64,000 bases of DNA, taken from Heterocephalus glaber. Its lineage: Eukaryota; Chordata; Mammalia; Rodentia; Bathyergidae. The stretch is from NCBI RefSeq assembly GCF_000247695.1, contig NW_004624801.1:5993877-6057876 (forward strand), given 5' to 3'. The position numbers and the translations under genes were made by a program. The notes below the pieces were generated by a model. The model did not search any database and was not told the DNA's origin. It saw only the letters and a program-made list of their open reading frames with translations. This document shows positions 31,850-46,500 of this stretch, in pieces. Position 1 is the first letter of the stretch. The number at the start of each line of letters is the position of its first letter.

Positions 31850-32826
31850 TTAGAAATTTTATTTAAAAAAACCTTTTATTGTAAATAACTTTCAATGAAA
31901 AAGGTTAAATTGCCCTATGGAGAGGGTGAAGATGGGAGGTGGCCCTGGGGGTCAGGATGGTACAAGACCCCATCCCCCAGTACAGGCAAGGACTGGGGCT
32001 GCCCCCTCCCTGGTCCCAGTGGTTCCAGCAAGCTTGGTCCCGCACAGTTAGGCCTTACCTAGAACTACACTCACTACATTAGTCTGTCTCCCCCCCCCCC
32101 CAGCTTCCAGCTGCTCTCAGCGTCAAATCCGGCTCCAGATTAGGGATTTACAGCCTTGACTTTCTTTCCCCTATAGATGGGGCCAGGCAGGCAAAGGCCC
32201 CAGAGGCCCTGCAGAACATCTCTGGGCCCCACCTTGCACCCCCACGTCCCTTCGGCCTCCTCCGTGCACCCCTCCCCCAGTCAGTCCTCTGCCAGCTCTG
32301 CCCCAGCCAGCGCCACCTGGCCCTTAGGGAGGCTCTGCCAGGAGAAGCCTCCAGGGGGTTAATTTACTGTCACCTAATTAGCATTTGTTGTACCTGGGAA
32401 CTTTCTCTGGATAGAGACCTGGGGAAGCAGGATGGAGTGGGAGAGGGGGCAGAGCAGAGGGAGGTGCACTGGGAGGGCCTGTTCTGTTGCTCCCAGCGTG
32501 GCCTGGACCCTTACAGGCCTCAGTGCTCACGGTGCAGGGCCTGTTGGCATGTCCCTGGAGTGGAGGAATGCGGGTCATTGAAACACTGTGTGTGTAGGGG
32601 CTGACTGGGGGAGGCAGCAATTCTAGTCCTTGGCTCCCAGTTCTCAGCCTCCTGGGCTTGAATCTGAGGAGAACCTGGGGTGGCAGCGCTGTGGCTTTGT
32701 GGAGCCAGCCTTGGGAAACTTGGGCAAGCCCCTGCCTGGGCAGCGAGGTGTCTGTGGGCCAGTGTTGGAAGGGAGTTCTGGGCCCTGACTTGGGCACTGT
32801 CCAGAGGCAGGGCAAGGCCTGGTCTC
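31850..32826 (-). other. FOXJ1: FOXJ1 3' UTR
   Basis: About 980 nt from the stop codon to the tandem poly(A) signals, GC-rich, with no SINE insertion. Extent inferred from signal position and typical length. Confidence 0.7.
31858..31880 (-). terminator. FOXJ1: FOXJ1 poly(A) signals (tandem)
   Basis: Two AATAAA hexamers on the minus strand at 31875-31880 and 31858-31863, about 950 nt beyond the FOXJ1 stop, the right distance for the known ~1 kb 3' UTR. Cleavage is inferred near 31840-31860. Confidence 0.7.
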
Positions 32827-35745
<2,919 letters not shown>

Positions 35746-36636
35746 ATCTGCGGGGACTCTCCGAGGGGGCGGTCAATATCCACGAGTTGGGCCGGGGTGC
35801 CCGCCGCGCTGTCGACCCGCTGCTTCAGTTACACAGCCGCGCGGATGCGCGCTTCCATCCCGCGACCCGGGGGTCGCCTCCTAATATGAACGCAGCGCCT
35901 GCAGAAACAACAGTGGGACTGAGCACTCAACCCCCACCCCTGCGTGGAGAGTGTTGTATACGGGGGGGGGGGGCTCTTCCAAATTCCTCCCCTCGGCCGG
36001 CCCTCCGTCGCTCCGTCTCTCTGCCTTTCCCCTTGGAGGTTTTATGGGCGACACACGAGGGAAATGGGTAGAGAAACCAGAGGAAGAGCAAAGAAAGTAA
36101 GGTATCCCTTCCTCTTGGGGAGCAGGAAGTCAGGACCCCTCCCCGCAACACATGAAGACAGACCAGGAGCCTTGGAGGGCGGTACCACGGGCCGGGGTGG
36201 GGTAAGTCGCCGGATTTTCGGTAGGAGATACCTACTAGGTAGAATGAGGGTCATGAGAAGCGAAGAGAATTGGACAGTTACGTGGGCGGAGGGGAGTTCC
36301 CCGAAACTCCTCAGGTGTCACTCCCTGTACCCACTACTTCGGTCGTCCTCGGGGACGAAGGAGAGAGCGGCCTGGCACAGATGTCCCCCCTTCCCGCGGC
36401 CCGTAGTACTTCCTGTACCTTACCTGGTTCAGAGCGCTGCCCTGGACAGAGGAAGGTTCTGAAAGAACTTCCTCACACCACTCTATGGCTCTTTGCTCGA
36501 CTCGAGGGCCGCGCCAGCGCCCTTCGACGCCCCCCACACACTCAACGCCTCTTCTCGGAGTGCGGCCGGTCGGGGGACCAGCGTTAAGTAGCCGTTCCAA
36601 AGGCTTCTCGGGCTGTCTTGGTGACGCTCCGCCCCC

Positions 36637-36643
36637 GTAAACA
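36637..36643 (+). promoter_or_regulatory. Forkhead-type motif GTAAACA
   Basis: GTAAACA matches RYAAACA, the core forkhead site, upstream of a forkhead gene. Confidence 0.55.
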
Positions 36644-36658
36644 GCTTCTGCTGCTACC

Positions 36659-36663
36659 ATTGG
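36659..36663 (-). promoter_or_regulatory. CCAAT box (NF-Y type)
   Basis: The minus strand reads AGCCAATGG, i.e. a CCAAT in the orientation of FOXJ1, 8 bp from the X-box-like site. Confidence 0.55.
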
Positions 36664-36670
36664 CTAGCAC

Positions 36671-36684
36671 GTCTCCAAGGAGAT
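36671..36684 (-). promoter_or_regulatory. X-box-like RFX motif
   Basis: ATCTCCTTGGAGAC on the minus strand fits RYYNYY-N2-RRNRAC at every constrained position. It is not the stronger GTTGCC-type palindrome. Confidence 0.5.
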
Positions 36685-36960
36685 CGCGGGGTCTCGCTCT
36701 TCTCCGAACTGCCTCTGCCTACCTCTCGCGCGCCACCCAGCCCCCCCCCCCTTACCCGCCACTGCGTCCGGGACCCGCGCATTCCCGCCCGAGGGCCCCG
36801 CGCTGGGGTCAGAGAGGCGCGCGACTCCCACCCCTGATCCCGAAAACCGCCGTTGGTCCCCGCGCCGGAGAACTGCCACTCCCGCCCCTATCCGTGTTGG
36901 GTCTGGCAGCTCGGAGGCGTGCATGGCTCCCGGGACCGTGCCCGGGTTCGGGGGGCCAAG

Positions 36961-37750
36961 GCTGGGAGCAGACTCAGTCCCAGGAACCGTATCCTTGAGG
37001 TCTTCTTTCCTCTCCTCTGGGCCTTGAGTGGCACTTTCTCATGTTTCTGCGGCCTTTCCCTTGCTCGCGACCCTGTGTCCTCTATGGTTCCTGCAGGCAG
37101 GTCTGACTCTCCGATGCCACCTGCCGCTCACATCTGCAGAAACAGCCTCACCGCGAGCAGACACAAGGCAGGTAGGCTACCCCAGTCTCCCGGTAAGCAG
37201 CTCCGTTCCCTCCCATCCTCGTAGGGCTCGGGGAAGCCAACATTCCAGAGGGTTCTGTAGAGGTCCTCTCCCTTTCAGATAGCCAAGGAAGCATAGCCAG
37301 GGAGAAAAAAGGAAAAGTCGCTGACCTACCAAATCCTGCTAACGGGGTCATTTGACCTGTAAATTTCAGTACCTTTTAAGTGACAGGAACTAAGACTAAG
37401 GGACACTGGGGACCGGCTGTCCCTCCTCCCTTCCCCTAGCCTCCCTCCTGTCACCAACTTTTCTACTTTTTAATTATTGAGGAGCTGCAGTGTTGGAAGT
37501 TCTCCAGTTTAAAGGCGGCTGCAGAAGTCGGGCCTGGGCTCTGCCTAGGAGCGAAAGGCCAAGGCCTGAGGCCTTGTGCCACAGCCATGCAGAAGGCCAG
37601 GAACATGCATTTTCCTCCCCCTTGTCTCTCCTGCTCCTCCAACACCAGATTCTCTTGAGTAAAAATATTAAAGTGGTCCTGAGAAACTTGGACAGAAATT
37701 TGCACAAATCAGCCCACTTTGTGGTTAATAGTTCTCCTTCCCTTGTAAAC
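36961..37750. other. Gap between the FOXJ1 upstream region and the RNF157 3' end
   Basis: About 0.8 kb of unique sequence with no recognised gene or SINE. It ends at the inferred RNF157 poly(A) site, so the two genes lie head (FOXJ1) to tail (RNF157) on the same strand. Confidence 0.6.
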
Positions 37751-37753
37751 AGT

Positions 37754-37759
37754 TTTATT
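37754..37759 (-). terminator. RNF157: RNF157 poly(A) signal (candidate)
   Basis: AATAAA on the minus strand about 2.7 kb past the RNF157 stop, in keeping with the long 3' UTR known for the human mRNA. Cleavage inferred near 37730-37745. Confidence 0.6.
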
Positions 37760-38920
37760 CATTTTAAAGAATCATGCAGCAATCCATAAATATTGAATCC
37801 TTGGTGTCCTCACTGAAGTGTGCTCACAAAGTACTCCAGAGTGAGGGAGTACATGGATGGCACCAACAGTACACACACGCATGTTTGCACACACCAGGTG
37901 TGCAGGCCCTAGGTCAGAGTGAGCAACCAGCATGCCAACACTAGGTGGATGGGATCTATCTCCCCAGTGAGATGGGTTAAAGGGCTTGAGTCTGTGCCCA
38001 GAGGCCCCAGTGGTAAATAAACTCTGGTGGATGGAAATGGGTAGAAGGCCAAAAGGCTTTGTGAGGAAACCAGGATTGCAACTGCAGTCCAGGCCATGGA
38101 AGAGTGCAGACGTAGTATGGCTGAAGAGCCACAGGTACCTCCAGTCAGTTTTGTGCCCTCCAGAAGCCCCCACCCCACCCCAGGGCAAATGCTGACAGTC
38201 TGACTCCCCCAATGATGTACTGGGGCAGGAGGGTGGCAGCTGACCTGTTCCTGATCATGGTGACAGAGGCCCATCCCTTTGGATGGATTACTTCTGCCTG
38301 CCAATAGCTAAATGAGGTGTGGGGGGGTGGGGGCGGCACTGAGCAGCTCAAAGTAAAGTGCACTCCAACCCAAGTGTGTGTTGGTTAGGGACCTGAGGCC
38401 TGGCTGCAAGAGGACAGAGATCCTCTAGGAAGGGTTGCTTCCTCTGCATCTACTGGCCTTGAAGCTACTGTTTACCTACATCTCCTTCATCTCAGCTACT
38501 TCCTCCATCCTCCCCGGTTACACCACACTGTGAATACTGCCTGCCGGGAGAGGAGGAGGGTTTGTGTGCCACCACCCTAGGCTAAGGGAAGCTCCCTGTT
38601 GCTTCTGGGGTTCACACTTCAAGGAAATCAGGAAGTGGGGTTATTGCTCAACTTAGACTGGCTTAAGTCTTAAATATGAAAAGAGCTGTCAGAATGCCAA
38701 GGGAAGGAAAGGGCATTAGGTGGGGTACAGAATGGCACAGTCCACTGCAGTGTTCAGAGAGGATAAACATGGGAGCTCTAGCTTGGCCTGTTGTTTCAAG
38801 GACAGCAGGCTCTCCTCCAGCAGAACAGGACATGAGCCATAACCACTGGCCAGTGTGACTATCACTACACTCCTGGCCTCTGCAGCTTCACAAAAGGTAC
38901 CAAGGACCTCTTGTACACTT

Positions 38921-39080
38921 TTTTTGGTGGTACTGGGGATCAAGCCCAGGAGCACTCTACCACTGAGCTACATCCCCAGACAAGGTCTAAATTGCCCAGG
39001 CTGGCCTTGAACATGCAGTCTTCCAGCCTCGGCCTCCCAAACAGCTGGGACTACAGGCATGAGCTACCATGCCTGGTACA
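38921..39080 (-). repeat. ID-like plus B1-like composite in RNF157 3' UTR
   Basis: GGTACTGGGGATCAAGCCCA ... CACTGAGCTACATCCCC, followed by a reverse B1-type unit (CTCGGCCTCCCAAACAGCTG). Both would be transcribed in the mRNA. Confidence 0.75.
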
Positions 39081-40433
39081 CTGAGCTCTTTTTGGGCAAG
39101 CTCTTCTGGGGTAACAACTGCAAATCCTAATATAGTGGGCACAGCCTAAGGCTCCCCCATACGTCACCCTCACAAGTAATTATTTCTAACTGCTTCCCAA
39201 ATAATCTCATGTCCCACTAAACCACCTTTTCGAAAAGCCACTGGAAAAAACATCTATGCAAGAGCCACATGGATCCCACTGAGGAGAGAGGTGAGATACC
39301 CAGCAACTTCCCAGCCAGCCTTGCTGCTGTAGGCTTCATTTGTATGCAGATTGGAAGGCTCCACCTTCCTCTTCACCTCTCACTCTCAGCATATCTTGAA
39401 GGCAGGAAAGGAAAACAAAGGAAGAGTTTCTCAAGGTGCAGGTCCTGTGGCTTCTAGGCCACTACTTACAGCCCTGGGCTACTGCCTGGACTGACTGAGC
39501 TCAGGGTTCCCCACACTTCCCTCGGTGGTTCTGGGCACTGGTTTAAGAACTGCTGGTTCACACTTCTCTTAGCCTATTTCTTCAACATTTAAAGAAGGGA
39601 TGGAGATGGCAGCATAGGAATCAGACTCCCCCCACAGGGCTGTAATGAAGAAGAAATATACAATAGCCCTAGCACTGTGTACATAGAGATGGCCCAGAAA
39701 TGCCCTTAAAATTTTGCCTCTGGATGGAGTCCCAGGCCTTCATAAAGGTACCTGATCAGGAAAAGGACTCCAGAAGGGAGTCATCCTAACTGGGGTCTTG
39801 GATTCAGGGCTCTTTCTAAAGCAGACATAAGACAAGAGATCAGGTCTGCTCCAGAAGGCCTTTTGGTTGTCACCATCTCCCTCATCCTTGAGAGCAGAGC
39901 TCTTAACGCTTTGAGAGGGAAACTCCACACTTATCACAAGACTGTCCCGCCTTTTCACATGAGCCATCCCCTGACCACCCCAGAATGGAGGTTTCAAATT
40001 GGTTATGAGGAGCCAGAGACCAGAAATTGTCAGATGGGTGTTTGTAACAAAGCTGCCAAAACTCTTCAGTCTGCTTGGTCTGCCCCCTAAGGAGAAAAAA
40101 ATGTGGAAGAAACAGCCCCTGGCCCTTAGCTCCACCTGTCCATGAGGGCAGCAGACGCAGTCCAGAGTCTCTGTGGAGGGTCTCACAAGCTGCAGTTCAT
40201 GGGGTGGCATCAACCCACGAGGAAGGAGGGCTCTGGTCCCTTTTGAGGGGGAGGGATCAAGGTTACAGGAGATGAGGCTGGGAGACAGAGTGGGTTGAAC
40301 TCCACATCCAACTTTCACGTGTGTATGCAAAGTCCACATGTGTCTTGCTGCGGGTGTCGGGAGGCCAGTGATCCGGTGAGGACAGATGGAATGCAAGGAC
40401 AGAAGGGGCACCTGGGGAGAAGGGCAGGTGCTC

Positions 40434-40555
40434 TCAGACAGCCAGAGGACCCCACACACAGGACCTGTCCTCAGGGTCCTCCAGGCTGCTGGATGATAAG
40501 CGCCGGCGCTGAGTATTTAGCCGACTGACACTGTTGTCATCAGCCTGCCAGGTAC
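40434..40555 (-). CDS. RNF157: RNF157 last coding exon and stop
   Basis: 122 nt, TWQADDNSVSRLNTQRRRLS to CVWGPLAV, TGA at 40436-40434. Acceptor TCCTCCAG. Carries the RRRLSSSSLED D-box/phospho-serine segment. Confidence 0.96.
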
Positions 40556-43500
40556 CTGGAGGAGAGGAAATTAAGGTTACAGGAGCCAGACTTTGGGCCA
40601 CATCCACATGGTGTATCCAGTGGGGCAGCCTGGCAGCTTGACACGAAAGCTAGCAGGATTCATGTGATCTAAGACTCCTAAGTGCAAGCCATAATCTGTG
40701 AGAAGCAGGTGCCAACATGTGTGAGGGCTGCTCCTGCCCCTGGGCTAGGTAGTCACTGCTACTGTGGTCCATGGACAGAGAAGGACAGGGCAGGGATAAT
40801 TTGTGATCTTCCCCTAGGGTCCACTTTTGTATCTGAATTATTTGGTTCTGGAGTTTGTTTACATTATAGTTGACAAGGAAAAGGAAAGTGGACCTCACTG
40901 AGCTATTTCCCCCAGGGCAGGCAGAGTGAGGGAGGGGTGAGGAGCATACTGATTCTGCCCAAGCCTCCAGAGTTTGCTATGGAAGCCAAGAGGGCAGGAG
41001 GGGGCTGACCATCTAACAGGATGCCACGGACAAGAAAGCATGTGGTGGGAGGACCATGTGATGCTCTGGGTTCCCCCCCCCCCATTACTGCTTTTCTTCT
41101 CCTGGACTCAGCAGCAGGTGTTGGTGCCATCAACCCAGGAAACACTGCCCAAAGGCCTTGGGGTCCCCCAGGAGCCACCTATTCTGCTCATTCTCCTCCC
41201 TGAATCTCCCTGAATGTGTCCAGGCTGGAAACCCACTTCTGGCACCTCCCTCCATTTTGTGCTCCGCATCCAATTCACCAGCACTTCCTGTTTGCTAATT
41301 TCCTAGTTATGTCTTCACCTGCTATCACACCTACCTGGACTTCCCACCTAGTTTACGATGTACGGACTGTGTGAGCTTGGCAGGTCACTTTACTTTGATC
41401 CTGGGCTTTTTCAGCCACCCCACAGAAGGCGAGAACATCCCTCATGGGTGTGGAGAGGACCCGGGAGTCATGCGCACTGTGCTGGGCAGAGTGTACTCAG
41501 GAATTGGACCCCACAGCTTTGTCAGGGCACCCTCACGTCTCCCCTGCATTGTCCTCCAGCCAGCAGACTGTCTCCTGTTCTTTCCCTCCAGGACAGCTGG
41601 AGAGCTCCTTCTGCCAGGAAAGGCAGGGCCCCAGCCACTCCAGCCTGGGGATGAAGCCTGGCTCCCTGGGGTTGTAGAAGGCTGTGTTTGTCCTGTGGAC
41701 CCTGTGGCCTCCCCTTCCAAGGTACCTTCCAGCCAGATGAGAACCTGTGTGCCCCCCAACAGCCCAAACCCCACTTCTCTCCTTGCACTATGGAAACTGT
41801 GGTCCTTTCCACTCCCCTGTCACACAGCTCCTCCTCGTTGGGGGCCTGGCACATTTACTATCACCTGTCAGGGCCCTGCAGGGCACCTTGCCCACTGGAG
41901 GGCTCCTTTGGTGGTTAAGGCTGGCTGACTCTAGAGCATTGTCCTGAGGCCACTCACAGTGACGGGGGGTCAGCCTCAAATTCAGCCAGCCCAAGACCCA
42001 AGACTCAAATCCCTTTAACGGCCCAAGCACTGAGATGGAACAGGTCCAAACAGCTCATTTTCCCATCAACACCCTGGCCTAGTAATCTGTCCTGAGGCTG
42101 AAGTAATGGTCCTGGTGTGGCAGCCCAGGGCAGGGAAGGAAGTTATCAGGCAGGTCTCAGTGTCTTTCACACAAACTGCCAGCGGCAACTCCATTCCCCG
42201 AGACACAACTCACAGGTGTTCCTTCCCCTCTGAGGGTGGCACTCCAGAGTGTGGCAGGAGGAAAATCAGGCAGTGCTCATACTGCCTGTTCAGGTAGGAA
42301 CCCCAAATAAAATGAGTTGCTTGTTCATTTATATAATTTGGTAGATGTCATACCTATTCCTCAATGTTTATGGGGCAGGACTCCGGAACTGCGGCTGTTC
42401 AGTAGGAAAGACCAAAAGCAAATGGTAAACAAGAGAGAAGACACACATGCACGTACAAATAAAAACAGCAGCACCGGCATCAGCACCATCAGCGCCACCA
42501 CTGCTGCACACCACGCCGAGACGCTGGGTCTGAGAGGCTGCCCGGGGGGCCATCTAGACCGACCTCACAGGAGGCCCTGACCAAGCTCTACCATTCTGAA
42601 GTTTTAGCCAGGGCTACAAATGAGCTCCCATGGAACAGAGCGACTCTGAAGGGTAGTCTCTGTACTGAGGGGAGATGGGGCAGGAGAATGAGGTCCCCTC
42701 CCCGAGGAGGAGCTGAAGGGCCCACAGCAGACCCTGCTGGTGCCCCTCTCAGCCCCTTTTGAGGGCTGCCATTGAGTTGGGCTCCTGGGCCCTCCAGCCA
42801 GAAAACAGAGCTTGGAGAGACTTGAAATCCCTCAAGGGAGATGGACAAATGTGGTTTCCATCCTATTCCATTTGAGGAATCAGAAATGGGAGAATGAAGA
42901 GCCCTCCAGAGGCAGATTCCAGGAGCACTAGGGAGATCTGGCATACCCCTTTCCTGTCTCTGTAAGCCACTAATTAAGTTTAAGTGTTATAAGAGTTCAG
43001 TTGTCTTTGTTGAGTCTCTCTCCATGGGAAAAGAAACACTTAATTTGGATTTTTTCCCTTAGTGTCCATAAAGTGCAAACTTTCCTCGTACCATCTCAGT
43101 CTTGGGTTATGAGGCCCAAAGGCACGAGTGAAGTCAGGAGGTGTCCAGAAGTATTTTTAGATTTCATTGGATATGCCCACTCCTGTACAATGCAGTCATT
43201 TAAAGATCTTTGTATTTCCACTAAATCCCCATTATCCTTGCCTCTTTCTATCACATACGCATCCCAGAGCCTCTCCCCAGAACTGTCACTTGCCCCCATC
43301 ACTCAGCCATCTGTGTAACACCCCACCACATTCCCTGGAATCATATCAACTTAGCCCACAATTCCAATCTTACCACCTACATCTCTCAGCTCAGACACCC
43401 CCCCTTGAGGACCTCTCAGAAGCAATCTCAGAACATGTCACCCCCACTGTGAGGAATGTGGGGCTGCAGAAGATCTGGGCAATTTTGGGGGGAAGAGGGG

Positions 43501-46500
43501 CTGGAATGAGACAGGCATCCTCTAAGTCACAAGTGTGAGCTGAGTGTTGAGGATGCGTCTTGGGCAGAGTGGTTGGCGAGAACATGGTATGGTGCACAGG
43601 GCCAGTGTGGGGTGTTGCCCTGGGCTCTGCTCCCCCAGTGGCCCTCTGTGAAGGGATGGCATCTACTTTGTGAGAAACAGGCTTGAGCAGGGATTATGTG
43701 CACAAGCAGCCTTCCTGAAGGAGGAGAACACTGCCCACAGGAGCAGCAAGGAGCCAAGCCAGCCTATGGTCTGTCACGGTCAGATGGACGGGTGACCCCA
43801 CAGCTGAGTGTGAAGACCCTGCTTAGTCCATGGTGCCTACCAAAGTGGACTCTCCTATCTTTGATGCAACAGATACTTCCAGAGTCTCCCAGTGCTTTGC
43901 TGACGGGGTGACACTAACAGCAGAGCTGGAGAAACATTTTCCCAAGACACCAGATGCATCCTCGCCCTCCATGAATATCCCTTGGACCTCTGCTGAGGAC
44001 ACAATGGACACTAAAGCATCTGTCTATGCCTGAGATCCTCTCTCAACAGCTACCACAGGTATCTGCATTCCTGTCTGGCCCACTGTGAACCCAGTTTAAT
44101 CCCAAAGTCACTGGCTGTAGAAGCCACCATAGGAAGCCCAGGGCCATTTTCTTCCTTTCTGGTCTTGCTGCCCCCCCACAATCCTGTGAGTATAGTACAT
44201 ATGGACACGCAGGCTGAGTGGAGGGAGTTAGGAAGAAGAAAAAGAATAAACTCAGTTTGCACCAGCACTGTTGGCTTAAATAGTTCCCAGCAACTCCCTC
44301 TGCCCCAAAGCAGGGATGTGTGGGGAGCCCTTGAAGGGAGAGGCTGGCTGGCAGAGAACTGCCACAGAGACAGGCAGAGCTAGGCACAGGTACCATCTTC
44401 ACCCAGCAATTGGCCAAGGATGCCAATTCAAAACAAATCCTCTCCATAATCCTCACCATGGAAGCATGCCCATTTTTGCTGAACAGAAATATATTCTCAC
44501 AAGTATTTTTTCTTGGCAAATCTTAGGCAATTGAATACAGGCCCTTGCCAGTTAGGAACAGAAAGCTGTCTGCAGCCCTATGCGAGAGCCCTCAGTGTGC
44601 ACACGTCAGCAAGCTCGGGGCTAGGCTGAGCAGAGCAGGGAAGACAGTGCTGGCACAGAGTGAACATGAACTTTCACACAAAGCCGGAACATAAATGAGT
44701 GGAAAAAAAAGAAACAGACAGACAGACCTACATTTGGCAAAAAGACGTGAAACATAGATGGACAGACAGAAGCAAGGTCAGGAGTGGGAGGGTAGGGGTA
44801 AGTGTGCCCTGGTACCCAGCAGCCCCGGTCCAGGCCTACTGGGCAGGAGGCAGCCACAAGGGTCAATGCCCTTCCTCCATGCTCAGGCTGGAGAGGGTCT
44901 GTCCTGGGCCTGTGCAGGAGTAGCGGGGGAACTGATACTGCCTCCTCAGGCCTGGTGGAAGATTAAGAGACCTTGGCAGTATCTTCAGGACAAACAAAAT
45001 AGAGATGATCAAAGTGCCCTTTGCAAGGCTGGAAAAAGCATCTCCGGAGCCCTCTGGCTTCCCTGCCACAAGCCTGCATGGGGCCAGGGCCTGCTGGGAC
45101 CGTGTCTGCACAGGCTGATGGAGAGTGGCAACCACAGCAGGTCATGTGGCTCCAATACCTCCAGCCACTTCGCCGAGCGAGTAAAGCACTGGACCCAGGA
45201 GGGCTATTCCAAAGCTGCAGCAGGTCTTCACTAAAGACTGCTGGAGAGGATTACAGCACCACAGTGGGAAGGACAACCTCTGCAGTGGAACCAGGAGGGC
45301 ACGTGTGACCTGGTCCACTTGAGTGAGACCTGACTTTTTTTTTTCGGTTCTGGGGATCAAACTCGGGACCCTGCACTTTCAAGGAAGGCAGCGGCACCAC
45401 TGAGCTAAATCCCCTGCCAAGACCTGACTTTTAAAGAAGTGGTTCTTGGAGCCTGTGAATGAGCATACGGGGTCAGTGCTCAAAGTGTGATTAACATGGT
45501 TGCTTGATAGGAAGTTATCCCAGGTTCAATTTAGGACAGTAAAAAGGAACAGGGGCGACTGACAACCTGGTCAAATTTACTTTATTTAGTATTATTATTA
45601 TTATTTTTGGTACTGGGGATCAAACTCAGGACCTTGTGCTTTTGCAGCGCCACTGAGCTAAATCTCTGCCCCAACCTGGTCGAATTTAGAGTTAGGGGTC
45701 CAGACAGCAGGCCTCTTCTTTGGGATCTAAATCTAACAGGTACAAAAATCTAATCTAAATCTAATAGGTACAAAAACTGGGAACCTACAGCTCACTGGAC
45801 TGCAAAGATGTTCATGGCCTGTAATGCTGGCTCTCAAATTCTTTTCTGATCCTAACTGGAATTCCTACCTGTCTTTGGAAGAGCTACAGTTTCACTTTTT
45901 TTTTTCTTTTGGTATTGGGGATTGAACTCAGGACCTTGTGCTTCCGAGGCAGGCACAGTGTCACTGAGCTAAATCCCTGGCCCTACAGTTTCACTTTTTT
46001 TTTGGTACTGGGGATCGAACTTGGGTCCTTGCACTTGCGCAGCAGGCGGCAAAACTACTGAGCTAAATCCCCGGCCCTATAGTTTCACTTTTAAAAGGCT
46101 CAGATTAACTTTTCAAGACCTTCATGGAGGGGTGTTTGTTTGCTCAAACTTCCTGTTGAACATAAGACGGGCTAGCTGACATGGGATGTGCAAGATCGTG
46201 ATAGAGGGGCACGCTTAGGCCAAATCAGAAGAGGAATTTTCCTATTCCACTATTCTGAGAGCAGGAGTCACTCCCTGTAAAAGCTCAGGGACTCTCCTGA
46301 GCCTTCTCACTTCCTCTCCGCAGCTGTCTCTAGCACCTTCCATAGCCCTAGCCTTCTTGGCAGGCACTGGAGGGCAGGACCCAGGTGTACAGGTAAGACC
46401 AGGGTTAGAATAGAGGGACGTCTCCCACCAAGTTCATGTCAGCAGACTGCCACTCACCGGGTAAGCAGACCTCAGAGCACAGCTTATTGTCCAGTGCTTT

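Larger units (their letters stand above)
37740..40433 (-). other. RNF157: RNF157 3' UTR
   Basis: About 2.7 kb between the stop codon and the candidate poly(A) signal. It contains an ID/B1-like composite (38921-39080), with the ID-like part in sense orientation, and a possible reverse MIR remnant near 39560-39690. Extent is inferred. Confidence 0.6.
40556..46457. other. RNF157: RNF157 last intron
   Basis: 5.9 kb. The first ~4.7 kb is unique sequence without a recognised gene; four reverse ID-like SINEs are packed into 45339-46076. Confidence 0.75.

Noticed and set aside
39740..40459. 239-codon minus-strand frame
   Set aside because: Lies in the RNF157 3' UTR and overlaps the last exon out of frame; no known domain.
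45326..46092. Regularly spaced similar units suggesting an array
   Set aside because: These are separate SINE insertions with their own target duplications, not a CRISPR or satellite array.
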